Shown piece after piece: positions 1 to 10,125 of a stretch of 64,000 nt of DNA (position 1 is its first letter; each line of letters begins with the position of its first letter). Source of the DNA: Paenibacillus_AB hodogayensis (lineage in GTDB: Bacteria; Bacillota; Bacilli; Paenibacillales; NBRC-103111); NCBI RefSeq assembly GCF_039536325.1, contig NZ_BAAAYO010000001.1, forward strand, positions 1,054,001-1,118,000, read 5' to 3'. The translations under genes and the position numbers were made by a program. The notes below the pieces were generated by a model. It had not been told where the DNA came from, did not search any database, and saw only the letters and a program-made list of their open reading frames with translations.

Positions 1-399
1 ACGACCAGCGAAGGCTTCTTTATTTGGGCGGCCAAACCGGAATTGACCAAAAAGTGGGCGAAAGAATTCAGCGCTTGGCTGTGGAATCTGGATATCCAGG
101 GGGCCATTGCGGAGACGGGGGGACAGCTGCCGATTCGCAAAGATTTTACGGATGACCAGACCCGCGCCGGCAAGCTTCAGGACGCTCCTAGAGCATTGCT
201 GGAGTATATGAAACGCAATAAGGTTCATATCGAAAGCGAATTCCGCGCTACGAATTTGACCGACCCCGCTGCAGCCCAAGCGAAGAAGGTCATGCAAGAC
301 GCGACTTCGGAAATTGCCGCGGGCAAACAGGACCCTCTGCCGAAGCTGCAGGAAGCGGATCAATTGTTGAAAAAGGCAATCGAAGCACAGACCAAATAG
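1..399 (+). CDS. Sugar ABC transporter substrate-binding protein, C-terminal part
   Basis: The frame is open from the first base of the window and stops with TAG at 399, so only the last 132 residues of the gene are present. The visible part (SEGFFIWAAKPEL, then GAIAETGGQLPIRKDF, ending in a charged helix) is typical of the C-terminal lobe of family-1 extracellular solute-binding proteins of carbohydrate ABC importers. Two permease genes follow on the same strand (starts at 532 and 1521), the usual order for such an operon. The protein would be an exported lipoprotein that captures an oligosaccharide for the two permeases. The lyase gene downstream suggests a uronic-acid-containing glycan fragment, but this is inference. 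Confidence 0.85.
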   Translation, partial: TTSEGFFIWAAKPELTKKWAKEFSAWLWNLDIQGAIAETGGQLPIRKDFTDDQTRAGKLQDAPRALLEYMKRNKVHIESEFRATNLTDPAAAQAKKVMQDATSEIAAGKQDPLPKLQEADQLLKKAIEAQTK

Positions 400-531
400 A
401 CGGCATCTGTGGAGGAGGCTTTGGGCCTCGGGGCATTGAGCTTCAGTGATTCGAGACCTCGAGGGCTTCGAGCATCAGACTTAAGCGGCCCATGCCCCCT
501 CCTCCCGCCGGTTTTGAAAGGAGCGCTGTCG

Positions 532-1491
532 TTGAGCCAGCATGAAACTGCCGCAGCCGCACGAAGACCCGCTCGACAGGGGTGGCTGCAAAAAAGGTTG
601 ACCCGCGCGCAAACGCAAAAAAATATTTTTCTTCTTGTAGCGATTGCGCCCGCTTTCGGAGGATATTTGCTGTTTACGCTGTATCCCAATCTTCTGTCCG
701 TCTACTATTCGCTGCTGGATTGGGACGGCATTTCGCCGGCGAAATTCGTAGGACTGAGCAACTATACGGCGATGCTCCAAGATAAATACGTCTGGCGCGC
801 GCTGCTGCATAATTTGCTTTACATGGCGACCGTTCCGTTTCTCGTCATCTTCATTTCCTTGCTGCTGGCGTATATCTTGACAAGCAAAGCCTACAAAGGC
901 TCCTCTTTGTTCAAACTGTTGTTTTTCTTTCCCAATGTTCTGTCTACCGTAGTGATCGCCTTGCTATGGGCGTTCGTCTACGATGGCAGCATCGGCATTC
1001 TTAACGCTTTGCTGAGGCTTGTCGGGATCGATGTCGGCAATTTTTACTGGCTTGGCGACGTCCGCACGGCGATATGGGCTGTTATTCCGCCTTATGTGTG
1101 GGGAGGGGTCGGCTTATATGTGATCATTTTCGTCAATGCCATGACGACGATTCCGAAGTCGCTCTATGAGTCTGCTGTTTTGGAGGGGGCCTCTCATCTG
1201 ACCCGCCTCATGCGGATTACGATCCCGCTAATTATGCCGATCATCCGCGTCGGGGCTTTATTTCTCGTTCTCGGTTCGCTCAAGGGTTTCGAGCATGTGC
1301 TGATTTTGACAAACGGAGGGCCGGCTGGCTCGACGGATGTGATCGGCTTGTATATGTTCAACCTCGCCTTCGGCAAAGATTATCACAATTACGGTTATGC
1401 TTCGGCGGTAGGCATGTTCCTGTTCGTTATTCTCGTAGCCGCCAAGCTGCTGATGGACAAAGCGATGCCGAACAAGTCCGTCGAATATTAA
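532..1491 (+). CDS. Sugar ABC transporter permease, MalF/UgpA type
   Basis: Integral membrane subunit of a carbohydrate ABC importer, 319 residues from the TTG at 532, which has an AAAGGAG ribosome site (517-523) at good spacing; a GTG at 409 would add an unlikely tail. The sequence shows a first membrane helix (NIFLLVAIAPAFGGYLLF), several more helices and the EAA loop ESAVLEGASHLTRLMRITIPL that contacts the ATPase. It lies between the binding-protein tail and the second permease. No ATPase gene is present, as is common in Bacillota where a shared MsmX-like ATPase serves many importers. Confidence 0.9.
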   Translation: MSQHETAAAARRPARQGWLQKRLTRAQTQKNIFLLVAIAPAFGGYLLFTLYPNLLSVYYSLLDWDGISPAKFVGLSNYTAMLQDKYVWRALLHNLLYMATVPFLVIFISLLLAYILTSKAYKGSSLFKLLFFFPNVLSTVVIALLWAFVYDGSIGILNALLRLVGIDVGNFYWLGDVRTAIWAVIPPYVWGGVGLYVIIFVNAMTTIPKSLYESAVLEGASHLTRLMRITIPLIMPIIRVGALFLVLGSLKGFEHVLILTNGGPAGSTDVIGLYMFNLAFGKDYHNYGYASAVGMFLFVILVAAKLLMDKAMPNKSVEY

Positions 1492-1520
1492 CTTGCAGCG
1501 CGAAAGGGCAGGTAGCTTGC

Positions 1521-2357
1521 ATGAAGGAAAAACGCACTTGGGTTGACGGCTTATGGTGGATCATTTTGCTGGCCTGGTCCGTCACCATTCTATTCCCGCT
1601 GGTATGGGTGCTGTACGAATCGTTAAAAACGAACCGTGATTTTTTTCAAGACGTATGGGCGCTTCCCGAGAAGCTTCAGTGGCTCAATTATTCACGGGCC
1701 TGGTCCAAATACGGGATCGGCGCAGCGATGATCAACACATTGTATTACGTTGGAGCGAGCTTGCTGATCGGTCTCTTCCTGACGACCATTAATGCCTACG
1801 CGCTGACGCGCATGCAATTTAGAGGCCAAAAGCTGATTTGGGCGATCATTATGCTCTCCTTGTTTCTCCCCGGTATTAATGCTTTGATTCCGCAGTATGT
1901 GCTGATGCGGGAATTGCATTTGACCAACAGCTTGACAGGGCTCGTCATTCTCGACAGTCTTGGCGAAAGCGTATTTTATTTGCTGCTGCTTGGAGGCTTT
2001 ATGCAGTCGCTTCCCAAGGAGCTGGAGGAGAGCGCTTTCATGGATGGCGCAACCCTTTTCCAAGTGTTTTGGCGCATTATCGTGCCGTTGTCGATGCCGG
2101 GTGTCATGACGGTCGCCATATTCAAGTTTCTCGGGTTGTACAACAACTTCCTCAGCCCGTTTATATACTTGAGCGATCCCAAGAAATATACGATTGGCGT
2201 CAGCATGTATGCGGCCAATCAGATGATGCAGTATACGGCCGATTGGGTCACCCTGTTTGCGGGCGTCGTCATTGCGTTGATCCCTTCGATCGCAATGTTC
2301 GTTTTCTTCCAGAGGTGGATAGTCGAAGGCGCTACACTCGGGGCCGTAAAGGGCTGA
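1521..2357 (+). CDS. Sugar ABC transporter permease, MalG/UgpE type
   Basis: Second membrane subunit of the importer, 278 residues. About six hydrophobic segments are visible, beginning WWIILLAWSVTILFPLVWVLY, with the EAA-loop signature EESAFMDGATLFQVFWRIIVPL and the C-terminal VEGATLGAVKG ending typical of MalG/UgpE proteins. The gene starts 29 bp after its partner with a purine-rich ribosome site (GAAAGGGCAGG). The large secreted lyase follows, so uptake and depolymerisation genes appear to be co-transcribed. Confidence 0.9.
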   Translation: MKEKRTWVDGLWWIILLAWSVTILFPLVWVLYESLKTNRDFFQDVWALPEKLQWLNYSRAWSKYGIGAAMINTLYYVGASLLIGLFLTTINAYALTRMQFRGQKLIWAIIMLSLFLPGINALIPQYVLMRELHLTNSLTGLVILDSLGESVFYLLLLGGFMQSLPKELEESAFMDGATLFQVFWRIIVPLSMPGVMTVAIFKFLGLYNNFLSPFIYLSDPKKYTIGVSMYAANQMMQYTADWVTLFAGVVIALIPSIAMFVFFQRWIVEGATLGAVKG

Positions 2358-2450
2358 ATTTGTAACGGCTCCCGAAAGGAGGCGGTTGCCGAAGCAGAGA
2401 GAAGACAGGCTTTCTGAGCGTGAACAAATTCATGAGAAAAGGAAGTGTCC

Positions 2451-5400
2451 ATGAGCGTGCGAAAAGCAATGAAGCTTATGAAAAGCAGTCTTGTCCTTTA
2501 TCTTTTGCTTCTCAGTCTGCTTGTAAGTGGGATGCCTGGCGTTACTTCGCCTGTCGCCCATGCCTCAGGAACGAGCCCTATCGTTTACAAATTCACCCAC
2601 ATCGGATTTCCCGGACAGCCGACACAGCCAGGCTGGAGCCTGGTAGGTTTAACGACGACTTACCCTGTCCTGGGCTATCAGTTTTACGGAGCGGCGATCG
2701 GCACCGAGAATGTGGGCATGTCGCGCGACTTCTTGTTCGATGTCCCCGAAGATGGAACGTATTTGATCAAGTTCAAAGGCTTCCTTGCCGGATCGGGAGC
2801 GATCGCGGAGCTGCAAATCGACGGCAAAGCGATTGGCTCCTACGACTTCTACGGCGCGACCGTCGGCTATGGCCCGACGACCCCGATTCGATACGCCGCT
2901 TTAACAGCAGGCACGCACACGTTGACGCTTAAAACGATTGGCAAGCAAGCGGCGTCGGCCCAATACCGGATGACACCGAGCGAATTTATACTGGAGCCGG
3001 TTTCAGCCATGCCGTCATTGGCGGGCGTGGCGCTTGCCGCCGGGCAGCCGGACATCTTCCTCGGCTCCCAAGTGCAATTAGCCGTCTACGGCCAAACGAA
3101 TAACGGCGTTGCGTCGGATCTTCCCGGAGCGCAAATTCAGTATGCCAGCGATAACGAAGCGGTCGCCCTCGTCGATTCCAATAGCGGCATTCTGACCGCC
3201 GCCGGAGCAGGCGCCGCTTCCGTAACGGCAAATGTTTATTATAACGGCGCCCGCTTTACCGCGGTATTGCCAATCAATGTGAGGATTCCGACAATGACTT
3301 ACAAGTTCACGCACATCGGCTTCCCCGGCCAACCGACACAGCCAGGCTGGAGTCTTGTAGGCTTGCCAACGACTTATCCTGTTCTTGGCTATCAATATTA
3401 CGGAGCGGCGATCGGCACCGAAAGTGCGGGCATGTCGCGCGACTTCCGGTTTGATGTCTCTACAGACGGAACGTATTTGATTAAATTCAAAGGCTTCCTG
3501 GCCGGGTCGGGAGCGATCGCGGAGCTGCAAATCGACGGCAAAGCGATGGGCACCTACGACTTCTACGGCGCGACCGCCGGCTTTGGCCCGACGACCGCAA
3601 TTCGATACGCCGCTTTAACGGCAGGCACGCACACGCTGACGCTCAAAACGATCGGCAAGCAAGCGGCATCGGCCCAATACCGGATGACGCCAAGCGAATT
3701 TATTTTGGAGCATACCCCTGTCTTGCCTGTATTGGATAGCGTTGCGTTCACTGCCACGCCGCCCGAGCTTTACGCCGGTTCCAAGTTTAACCTCCCGGTT
3801 ATCGGGATGACGCAAGCCGGCATTCGGTTTGAATTGGCACAGGAATACGTTCAATATTCAAGCAGCGACGAGAATGTCGCCACAGTCGATCATACCGGAA
3901 TGCTGACGGCGTCCGGACTAGGAACGGCTACCGTAACAGCCGACGTCTATTTAAACGGCGTTAGCCGCTCGGCCTCCTTGCCGGTCAGCGTTACCGAAGT
4001 CGTATACGGGAAAACCCGCAGCACGATCTATACAGCCGATAAAATCGCCGCAGCCCGCAGCAATATTGATAACTACGCTTGGGCAGCCGATTTGAGAGAC
4101 AATGCCGTCGCCAGAGCGAACAGCTATTTGACGAAAGGGCTTAATGCTCTTTGGGAGCTGGTGCCGCCGCAAAGTCTGCCCCGCAGCTATAGCGTAAACG
4201 AGGCTCTCGGAAGTCCGGTCACCGGGAAGGAAATCGATAAATTCGGTCCCTATCCTTATATTACCGATCCACTCAACGACCCCTGGAAAATTACCGATCC
4301 GAGCAGCGGCTACAGATTCCCAACGAACGATTTCGGCGCTTATTATCGCAGCGGACTCGATCAGCATGGCATCTTTGATCCGACTAAAGCGGACCGCAGC
4401 CTGCTCGTCAATACTCTTTATCCGGAAAAGGGCCCGACCTGGGGAGTGGATGACGGCACAGGCTGGGTTGATGAAAATGGAAAATCATATACATTCATCG
4501 CTTTCTATATCCACTGGGGGCTTTGGGCCGATAACGGTCCCGGAGGCTTGAAAGGATTTATTCCGAAGGCGCTGGATGCGTTCCGGGACGCCTATCTGTA
4601 TACGGGAGATATCAAATATGCCCGTGCGGGCGCCATTTTGCTGGATCGCATAGCCGATATTTATCCAAGCTTGGATACGTCGGTTTACAACAGAAGCATT
4701 TACCAGAATTCCGACGGCTATACCCGCTTGGGCAAAGCCACAGGGTCCATCTGGGAAACCCTGCTCGTCAAGCATTTCCTATATGCTTACGACGCTTTCT
4801 ATCCGGCAATGAACGATTCGGCGCTCCTCTCGTTTCTGGGTGCGAAATCAGACACCTATGATCTGGGACCGCTTAAATTCAGCGCAAGCGGCATTCGCCG
4901 CAACATTGAGGATGGGATCGTCAAACAGATTTATCCCGGTGTGCAATCCTCCCGCATAAGGGGGAATCCCGGATTTCACCAAAGCGCGCTGGCGCTGGCG
5001 GCTGTTGTCTACGACAAATTTCCGGAGACGAAGGAATGGCTGGATTTCGACTTCCAGTCCGGTGGCTTCCAAATGAACCCGTATCGCGTTACTGGGGGTA
5101 ACATCGGCTCGACGTTGGTGAACGATGTAGACCGCGACGGCAACGGCAACGAGGCCGCTCCACTCTATAACTCGTTATGGCTAATTAACTATCTCGAGCT
5201 GGCCAATATTCTTGACGGCTACGACTTGTATCCGAGCGCTGACCTTTACCAGAACGTAAAGTTCCGAAACATGTTTTCAGGCGTATATCAATGGATGCAA
5301 AGCGAGGTTTTCACCCCGTCAATAGGCGATTCGGGAAGTACGGGAAAACCGCTCATCTTTTTCTCGATGCCGACGATGATCGAAGCATTCAAGCACTATC

Positions 5401-7076
5401 AAGACCCGGAATACGCGCAGTTGATCCATTTCTTGAACGGGTTTAGCACGGAGGGCTTGTACGGCGACATTTTTTCGAGTGATCCCGAGCAAATTGCCGA
5501 TGATATTGATGCGGTTATTGCGCAATACGGTCCTTTGAATTTAAAAAGCACGAATATGACCGGTACCGGGTTCGCCGCGCTAAGGGACGGCAAAGGCGAA
5601 GGCTTCAATAGCGACACGCTGCGCAATGTCTGGATGTATTACGGGAATAACAGCTTCCACGGCCACCGGGACACGCTGCAAATCGGGCTGCACGCCTTCG
5701 GCCTTGACCTAACGCCGGATTTGGGCTATCCCGAGACGACCGAATCGGCGGATACACACAATTATCAATGGGTACGCAATACGATTTCCCACAATACAGT
5801 TGTCGTCGATAAGGCGAAGCAGCAGATTCAATGGGACGGCGATCCGCAGCATTTTGACGATAGCGAGCAAGTGAAGCTGATCGACGTAGATGCGCCCGAT
5901 CCGTATCCGCAAACCGAGCTGTACAAACGGACGACGGCGATGATCAAGGTCGACGACGCCAATTCTTACACGGTGGACTTCTTCCGGATTAAGGGCGGCA
6001 ACGACCATCATTTCAGCTTCCATGCGGCCGAGGGACCTGTGACGACGGATGGCTTGACCCTCGTTTCGCAGAAGGACGGAAGCGGCAACTATATCGGCTC
6101 TTATGCAGGTGACAATGTAGAGTATGGAAAACGGGCGCCAGGCGACAGCGTCGATGGCCCCAACTATATGGGCTCGGGCTTCCACTATTTGAAAAATGTC
6201 GATCGGGATACGGCTCCGGCCGAGCAATTCAGCGTGGATTGGGATGTTACGGATACATGGAATATCAACCAGCCGCCGCGGGACGTTCATCTCCGCTTGA
6301 CTATGCTCGGACAGGTCGACGATGTGGCGCTGGCGGACGGAAGCCCGTCGCAAAGAGTGCCGAACAATCCGAAAAGCTTCCGTTATGTAGTCGCCCATCG
6401 CGGTGGCAGCAATCTGGATTCGCTGTTCACTTCGATCATCGAGCCGTACGAATCGCAACGATACGTTCAATCGATCGAGCCGGTAACGGTAACCGTGTAT
6501 GGCGCACCAGCGATCGGCAATGATGTGAAGGCGGTGAAGGTTGTTTTGACGAACGGCAGAACCGACTACATCGTCAGCGCGCTCGATCCGTCCGTGCTTT
6601 ATACCGTGGATGGGAAATTCCAGTTCCAGGGGGAGTTCGGGGTTTACTCCGAGCAAAACGGCGCGCCTGTGTATAGCTACCTTAATGAAGGAACGCTGAT
6701 CGGACCGGCCGGGCTTCCGCTTATCGACGAAGATACGGCGCAATTGACAGGCACCGTCGCCGATTTCACGCGGGATCTGTCCATGACGAACGACATCACG
6801 GTCAACCTGGATCTGCAGGGTGTAGACAGCGGCGAGCTTGTCGGAAAATACGTCTATATCGCCAATGACGGCGAGCGGAATGCGGTTTATAAAATTCACG
6901 GCGTCACGCAACTCGGAACGAATCAATACAAGCTCGATTTGGGAACCACCACGCTCATCCGGCGTTATGTGGACAACAATGACTTCAGCAAGGGATATGT
7001 GTATGACATTGCTCCCGGGGCTGCTTTCCGCATCCCGCTGGCTTACGAAAAGGCGATTGTGTCTGCCCGCAAATAA
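2451..7076 (+). CDS. Secreted heparinase II/III-like polysaccharide lyase with duplicated N-terminal modules
   Basis: Protein of 1541 residues; ATG 2451 has an AAAAGGAA site upstream and a signal peptide (KSSLVLYLLLLSLLVSG, cleavage near AHASG). A ~140-residue beta-rich module starting YKFTHIGFPGQPTQPGW occurs twice (about residues 46-183 and 283-421), each followed by a Big2-like Ig domain with a DNE/DEN-VA motif. From about 520 comes an alpha-helical toroid region, then a heparinase II/III-like sheet domain with SFHGHRD (His near 1070), DLGYP and VRNTISHNTVVVD. Known lyases of this fold act on heparin, alginate or other uronates by beta-elimination; the substrate here cannot be read from sequence. 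It is last in the ABC operon. The ending lacks obvious SLH or LPXTG anchors, so the two modules may bind carbohydrate or wall. Confidence 0.8.
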   Translation: MSVRKAMKLMKSSLVLYLLLLSLLVSGMPGVTSPVAHASGTSPIVYKFTHIGFPGQPTQPGWSLVGLTTTYPVLGYQFYGAAIGTENVGMSRDFLFDVPEDGTYLIKFKGFLAGSGAIAELQIDGKAIGSYDFYGATVGYGPTTPIRYAALTAGTHTLTLKTIGKQAASAQYRMTPSEFILEPVSAMPSLAGVALAAGQPDIFLGSQVQLAVYGQTNNGVASDLPGAQIQYASDNEAVALVDSNSGILTAAGAGAASVTANVYYNGARFTAVLPINVRIPTMTYKFTHIGFPGQPTQPGWSLVGLPTTYPVLGYQYYGAAIGTESAGMSRDFRFDVSTDGTYLIKFKGFLAGSGAIAELQIDGKAMGTYDFYGATAGFGPTTAIRYAALTAGTHTLTLKTIGKQAASAQYRMTPSEFILEHTPVLPVLDSVAFTATPPELYAGSKFNLPVIGMTQAGIRFELAQEYVQYSSSDENVATVDHTGMLTASGLGTATVTADVYLNGVSRSASLPVSVTEVVYGKTRSTIYTADKIAAARSNIDNYAWAADLRDNAVARANSYLTKGLNALWELVPPQSLPRSYSVNEALGSPVTGKEIDKFGPYPYITDPLNDPWKITDPSSGYRFPTNDFGAYYRSGLDQHGIFDPTKADRSLLVNTLYPEKGPTWGVDDGTGWVDENGKSYTFIAFYIHWGLWADNGPGGLKGFIPKALDAFRDAYLYTGDIKYARAGAILLDRIADIYPSLDTSVYNRSIYQNSDGYTRLGKATGSIWETLLVKHFLYAYDAFYPAMNDSALLSFLGAKSDTYDLGPLKFSASGIRRNIEDGIVKQIYPGVQSSRIRGNPGFHQSALALAAVVYDKFPETKEWLDFDFQSGGFQMNPYRVTGGNIGSTLVNDVDRDGNGNEAAPLYNSLWLINYLELANILDGYDLYPSADLYQNVKFRNMFSGVYQWMQSEVFTPSIGDSGSTGKPLIFFSMPTMIEAFKHYQDPEYAQLIHFLNGFSTEGLYGDIFSSDPEQIADDIDAVIAQYGPLNLKSTNMTGTGFAALRDGKGEGFNSDTLRNVWMYYGNNSFHGHRDTLQIGLHAFGLDLTPDLGYPETTESADTHNYQWVRNTISHNTVVVDKAKQQIQWDGDPQHFDDSEQVKLIDVDAPDPYPQTELYKRTTAMIKVDDANSYTVDFFRIKGGNDHHFSFHAAEGPVTTDGLTLVSQKDGSGNYIGSYAGDNVEYGKRAPGDSVDGPNYMGSGFHYLKNVDRDTAPAEQFSVDWDVTDTWNINQPPRDVHLRLTMLGQVDDVALADGSPSQRVPNNPKSFRYVVAHRGGSNLDSLFTSIIEPYESQRYVQSIEPVTVTVYGAPAIGNDVKAVKVVLTNGRTDYIVSALDPSVLYTVDGKFQFQGEFGVYSEQNGAPVYSYLNEGTLIGPAGLPLIDEDTAQLTGTVADFTRDLSMTNDITVNLDLQGVDSGELVGKYVYIANDGERNAVYKIHGVTQLGTNQYKLDLGTTTLIRRYVDNNDFSKGYVYDIAPGAAFRIPLAYEKAIVSARK

Positions 7077-7215
7077 AGCACCCGTCGCTCGAGATATGAA
7101 GGTGTCGACCTTGAAAAAACGGCAATAAGCGGTACTTTACCAGCTGCGGACGGCGATGCGGACCAACCCAGACCCGGATAAACACCGCGAGTTTAGAGCC
7201 GCTATTACAAAACCA

Positions 7216-7256
7216 AAAGAAAGACGGTACAGCCCTTAGCCGTACCGTCTTTCTTT
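7216..7256. terminator. Bidirectional intrinsic terminator between lyase operon and clpB
   Basis: Perfect 15-bp inverted repeat AAAGAAAGACGGTAC / GTACCGTCTTTCTTT around an 11-nt loop. Each arm starts or ends in an A/T tract, so it can terminate both converging transcripts. Confidence 0.9.
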
Positions 7257-7327
7257 GTGACTTATTGTAGTGAATTGGCTGCATGAATGTTTTCATCGAG
7301 CCTGTCCGCCGCCTGCTGCTCCGTCCG

Positions 7328-9970
7328 TCATACCGGCTGCAGCCGTTCGGCGGCTTCGCGTTTGCGTATAGAGACGGCGAGTCCGCCTTCTCCCAGACCG
7401 ACCTGCACGACCGAGCCCGCTTCCGCCTCGCCGGAGATGAGAGCTCGCGCGACGCGGGTTTCCAGGCTGCGCTGGATGAACCGTTTCAGCGGCCGCGCTC
7501 CGTACACCGGATCGAAGCCTTCCTTGGCGATATGGTTCACGGCCTCCTCCGTCAGCTCCAGCCCGATGTCCCGATCGGCCAGCCGCTTCCGCAAGCTGTC
7601 GGCCAGCTTGACGACAATCCGCCCGATCTCCGCTACCGTCAGCGGCTTGAACAGCACGATATCGTCGACCCGGTTCAGAAACTCCGGCCGGAAATGGCCG
7701 CTCAGCTCGTTCAAAACCCGCTGCTTGACGGCCTCGGTCAAATTCCCGTTGTCGTCGGTGCCCTGGAGCAGATGCGGAGAACCGATGTTGGAGGTCATGA
7801 TGACGATCGTGTTTTTGAAATCGACGACCCGTCCCTGCGAATCGGTGAGCCTGCCATCGTCGAGCAATTGCAGCAATAGGTGGAACACGTCCGGATGCGC
7901 CTTCTCTACCTCATCGAGCAGCAGAACGGAGTACGGCTGCCTGCGCACCGCCTCGGTCAGTTGGCCGCCTTCCTCGTAGCCGACATATCCCGGAGGCGCT
8001 CCGACCAGCCGCGAGACGCTATGCTTCTCCATATATTCGGACATATCGATCCGCACCAGTCCGTCCTCGCGGTCGAACAACGCGACCGCAAGCGCTTTGG
8101 CCAGCTCCGTCTTGCCGACCCCGGTCGGGCCGAGGAACAGGAACGAGCCGATCGGCCGGTTCGGGTCCTTGATGCCCGCCCGCGCCCGCAGCACCGCGTC
8201 GGACACCAGCGTCACGGCCTCGTCCTGGCCGACGACCCGCTCGTGCAGCGCGTCCTCCAGCCGCAGCAGCTTCTCACGCTCGCCCTCCACGAGCCGGCTT
8301 ACCGGAACGCCGGTCCAGCGCGAGACGATATCGGCGATCTCGTCCTCGGTTACCGCTTCGCGCAGCAGCCGGGCGTCCGGATCGCGCTGCGCCTCCTCTT
8401 CGGCGGCCTTCAGCTGCCGCTCCAGATCGGGAATGATGCCATAGCTCAGCTCGGCCGACTTGTTCAGATCGTATTCCTCCTGGGCGTCGACCAAGTCTTT
8501 GCGCGCCTGCTCCAGCCGTTTCTTCAGGTCGCGAATGCCCTGAATCGCCGATTTCTCCTTCTCCCAGCGCGCGGCCATGCCGAGCTGCTTTTCCTTCAGA
8601 TCGGCCAGCTCCCGCTGGAGCGCCTCCAGCCGCTTCTTGCTCGCTTCGTCGGTTTCTTTTTTCAAAGCGGCTTCCTCGATCTCCATCTGCATGATGCGTC
8701 GGGTCACTTCGTCCATCTCGCCCGGCATCGAATCGATTTCCGTACGGATCATGGCGCACGCCTCGTCGACGAGATCGATCGCCTTGTCCGGCAGAAAACG
8801 GTCGGAGATGTAGCGGTCCGACAGCGTCACGGCGGCGACAAGCGCGCTGTCGTGGATTTTGACGCCATGATGCACCTCGAACCTTTCCTTAAGCCCGCGC
8901 AAGATCGAAACCGTATCCTCCGCATCCGGCTCGCTGACCAGCACCTGTTGGAAACGCCGCTCCAGCGCCGGATCTTTCTCGATATATTTGCGGTATTCGT
9001 CCAAGGTCGTCGCCCCGATGCAGTGCAGCTCCCCGCGCGCCAGCATCGGCTTGAGCATGTTGCCGGCATCCATCGCCCCTTCGGTCTTGCCTGCCCCGAC
9101 GATCGTATGCACCTCGTCGATAAACAAAATGATCCGGCCGTCGCTTTCCTTCACTTCCTTGAGCACGGCCTGCAGTCGTTCCTCGAACTCCCCCCGGTAT
9201 TTGGCCCCGGCGACGAGAGCGCTCATGTCGAGCGAGAAGATCGTTTTGTCCTTCAACCCTTCCGGCACGTCCTTGCGTACGATCCGGTGGGCCAAGCCTT
9301 CCACGATCGCGGTTTTGCCGACACCGGGCTCTCCGATCAGCACCGGGTTGTTCTTCGTCTTGCGCGACAGGATGCGGATGACCCGGCGAATTTCCGCGTC
9401 TCGGCCGATGACCGGGTCGATCTTGCCCGCCCGCACCTCGGCTACGAGATCTCGCCCGTACTTTTCCAGCACCTCGTAGGTGGCCTCCGGCTCGCGGCTC
9501 GTCACCCGCTGATGGCCGCGGATGCCGGCCAGCGCGGCGAGCAGCTTCTCCCTCGTCGCGCCGAAGCCGTGCAGCAGCTCACGGATGTCGCGATTGCCGG
9601 CGTGCCTTTCCGTGGCCATGGCCAGCACCGCATGCTCGACGGCGACAAATTCGTCCTGCATCGCCTCCGCTTCCTTCTCCGCGCTTTCCAGCACATGGAT
9701 GAGCCCCGGCGAAGCATAGCGCCGCATTGACTCCGCTCCCGAGCCGCTGACACGCGGCTTGCGCTCGATCAGGGCGTTGGCGCGAGCGGCAATATCCGCT
9801 ACCGGCACATTCGTTTTTTGCAGCAAGCGAGGCAGCAGCCCTTCCGGCTGTTGCAGCAGCGCCTTGAACAGATGCGGCGTGTCGATTTCGGCATGCCCGT
9901 GCTGCGAAGCAAGCGTCTGCGCGGCGGCGACCGCTTCCTGCAGCTTTTGCGTATATTTGTTAAAATCCAT
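7328..9970 (-). CDS. clpB: ATP-dependent chaperone ClpB (Hsp100 disaggregase)
   Basis: Hexameric AAA+ disaggregase that rescues aggregated proteins with DnaK, cytoplasmic. The 880-residue chain has all ClpB parts: N domain (1-150), first AAA+ module with Walker A GEPGVGKT (213-220), a long coiled-coil middle domain (about 410-530, RRIMQMEIEEAALKKE onward) that separates ClpB from ClpC, and a second AAA+ module with GPTGVGKT and IDMSEYMEKHSVSRL. The start MDFNKYTQKL was chosen because it matches family N termini and has an AGAAGGAG site; upstream in-frame codons are not family-like. It lies downstream of hsp20 on the same strand with a 223-bp gap that contains a tandem repeat. Confidence 0.97.
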   Translation of the reverse strand: MDFNKYTQKLQEAVAAAQTLASQHGHAEIDTPHLFKALLQQPEGLLPRLLQKTNVPVADIAARANALIERKPRVSGSGAESMRRYASPGLIHVLESAEKEAEAMQDEFVAVEHAVLAMATERHAGNRDIRELLHGFGATREKLLAALAGIRGHQRVTSREPEATYEVLEKYGRDLVAEVRAGKIDPVIGRDAEIRRVIRILSRKTKNNPVLIGEPGVGKTAIVEGLAHRIVRKDVPEGLKDKTIFSLDMSALVAGAKYRGEFEERLQAVLKEVKESDGRIILFIDEVHTIVGAGKTEGAMDAGNMLKPMLARGELHCIGATTLDEYRKYIEKDPALERRFQQVLVSEPDAEDTVSILRGLKERFEVHHGVKIHDSALVAAVTLSDRYISDRFLPDKAIDLVDEACAMIRTEIDSMPGEMDEVTRRIMQMEIEEAALKKETDEASKKRLEALQRELADLKEKQLGMAARWEKEKSAIQGIRDLKKRLEQARKDLVDAQEEYDLNKSAELSYGIIPDLERQLKAAEEEAQRDPDARLLREAVTEDEIADIVSRWTGVPVSRLVEGEREKLLRLEDALHERVVGQDEAVTLVSDAVLRARAGIKDPNRPIGSFLFLGPTGVGKTELAKALAVALFDREDGLVRIDMSEYMEKHSVSRLVGAPPGYVGYEEGGQLTEAVRRQPYSVLLLDEVEKAHPDVFHLLLQLLDDGRLTDSQGRVVDFKNTIVIMTSNIGSPHLLQGTDDNGNLTEAVKQRVLNELSGHFRPEFLNRVDDIVLFKPLTVAEIGRIVVKLADSLRKRLADRDIGLELTEEAVNHIAKEGFDPVYGARPLKRFIQRSLETRVARALISGEAEAGSVVQVGLGEGGLAVSIRKREAAERLQPV

Positions 9971-10020
9971 AGACCATCCGCTCCTTCTATTCGGTTCCTG
10001 TATGTTTGTGTCCGGCAAAA

Positions 10021-10055
10021 GGCGCATTATAGCCGGTCTCCCTCTACAATGCGCC
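10021..10055 (-). promoter_or_regulatory. Stem-loop and TATAAT upstream of clpB
   Basis: Inverted repeat GGCGCATT / AATGCGCC (8 bp, 19-nt loop) about 50 bp before the clpB start. Read on the minus strand it ends in TTTTG, a weak terminator-like tail, and it contains TATAAT (10026-10031) with no good -35 at 16-18 bp. It may be a weak attenuator or part of a clpB promoter; the sequence does not decide. Confidence 0.3.
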
Positions 10056-10125
10056 TCACGCCCCTTTATGTGAATGGAATGGCGGCTCGGGGCGTTTCGT
10101 TAAGCGCCCGCGAGGCCTCATCCAT

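Noticed and set aside
5709..6926. Open frame of 405 codons antisense to the lyase
   Set aside because: Overlaps the catalytic region of a clear secreted lyase; composition is antisense-like and it has no ribosome site.
7880..9730. Open frame of 616 codons antisense to clpB
   Set aside because: Shadow of clpB third-position GC bias; no recognisable domain.
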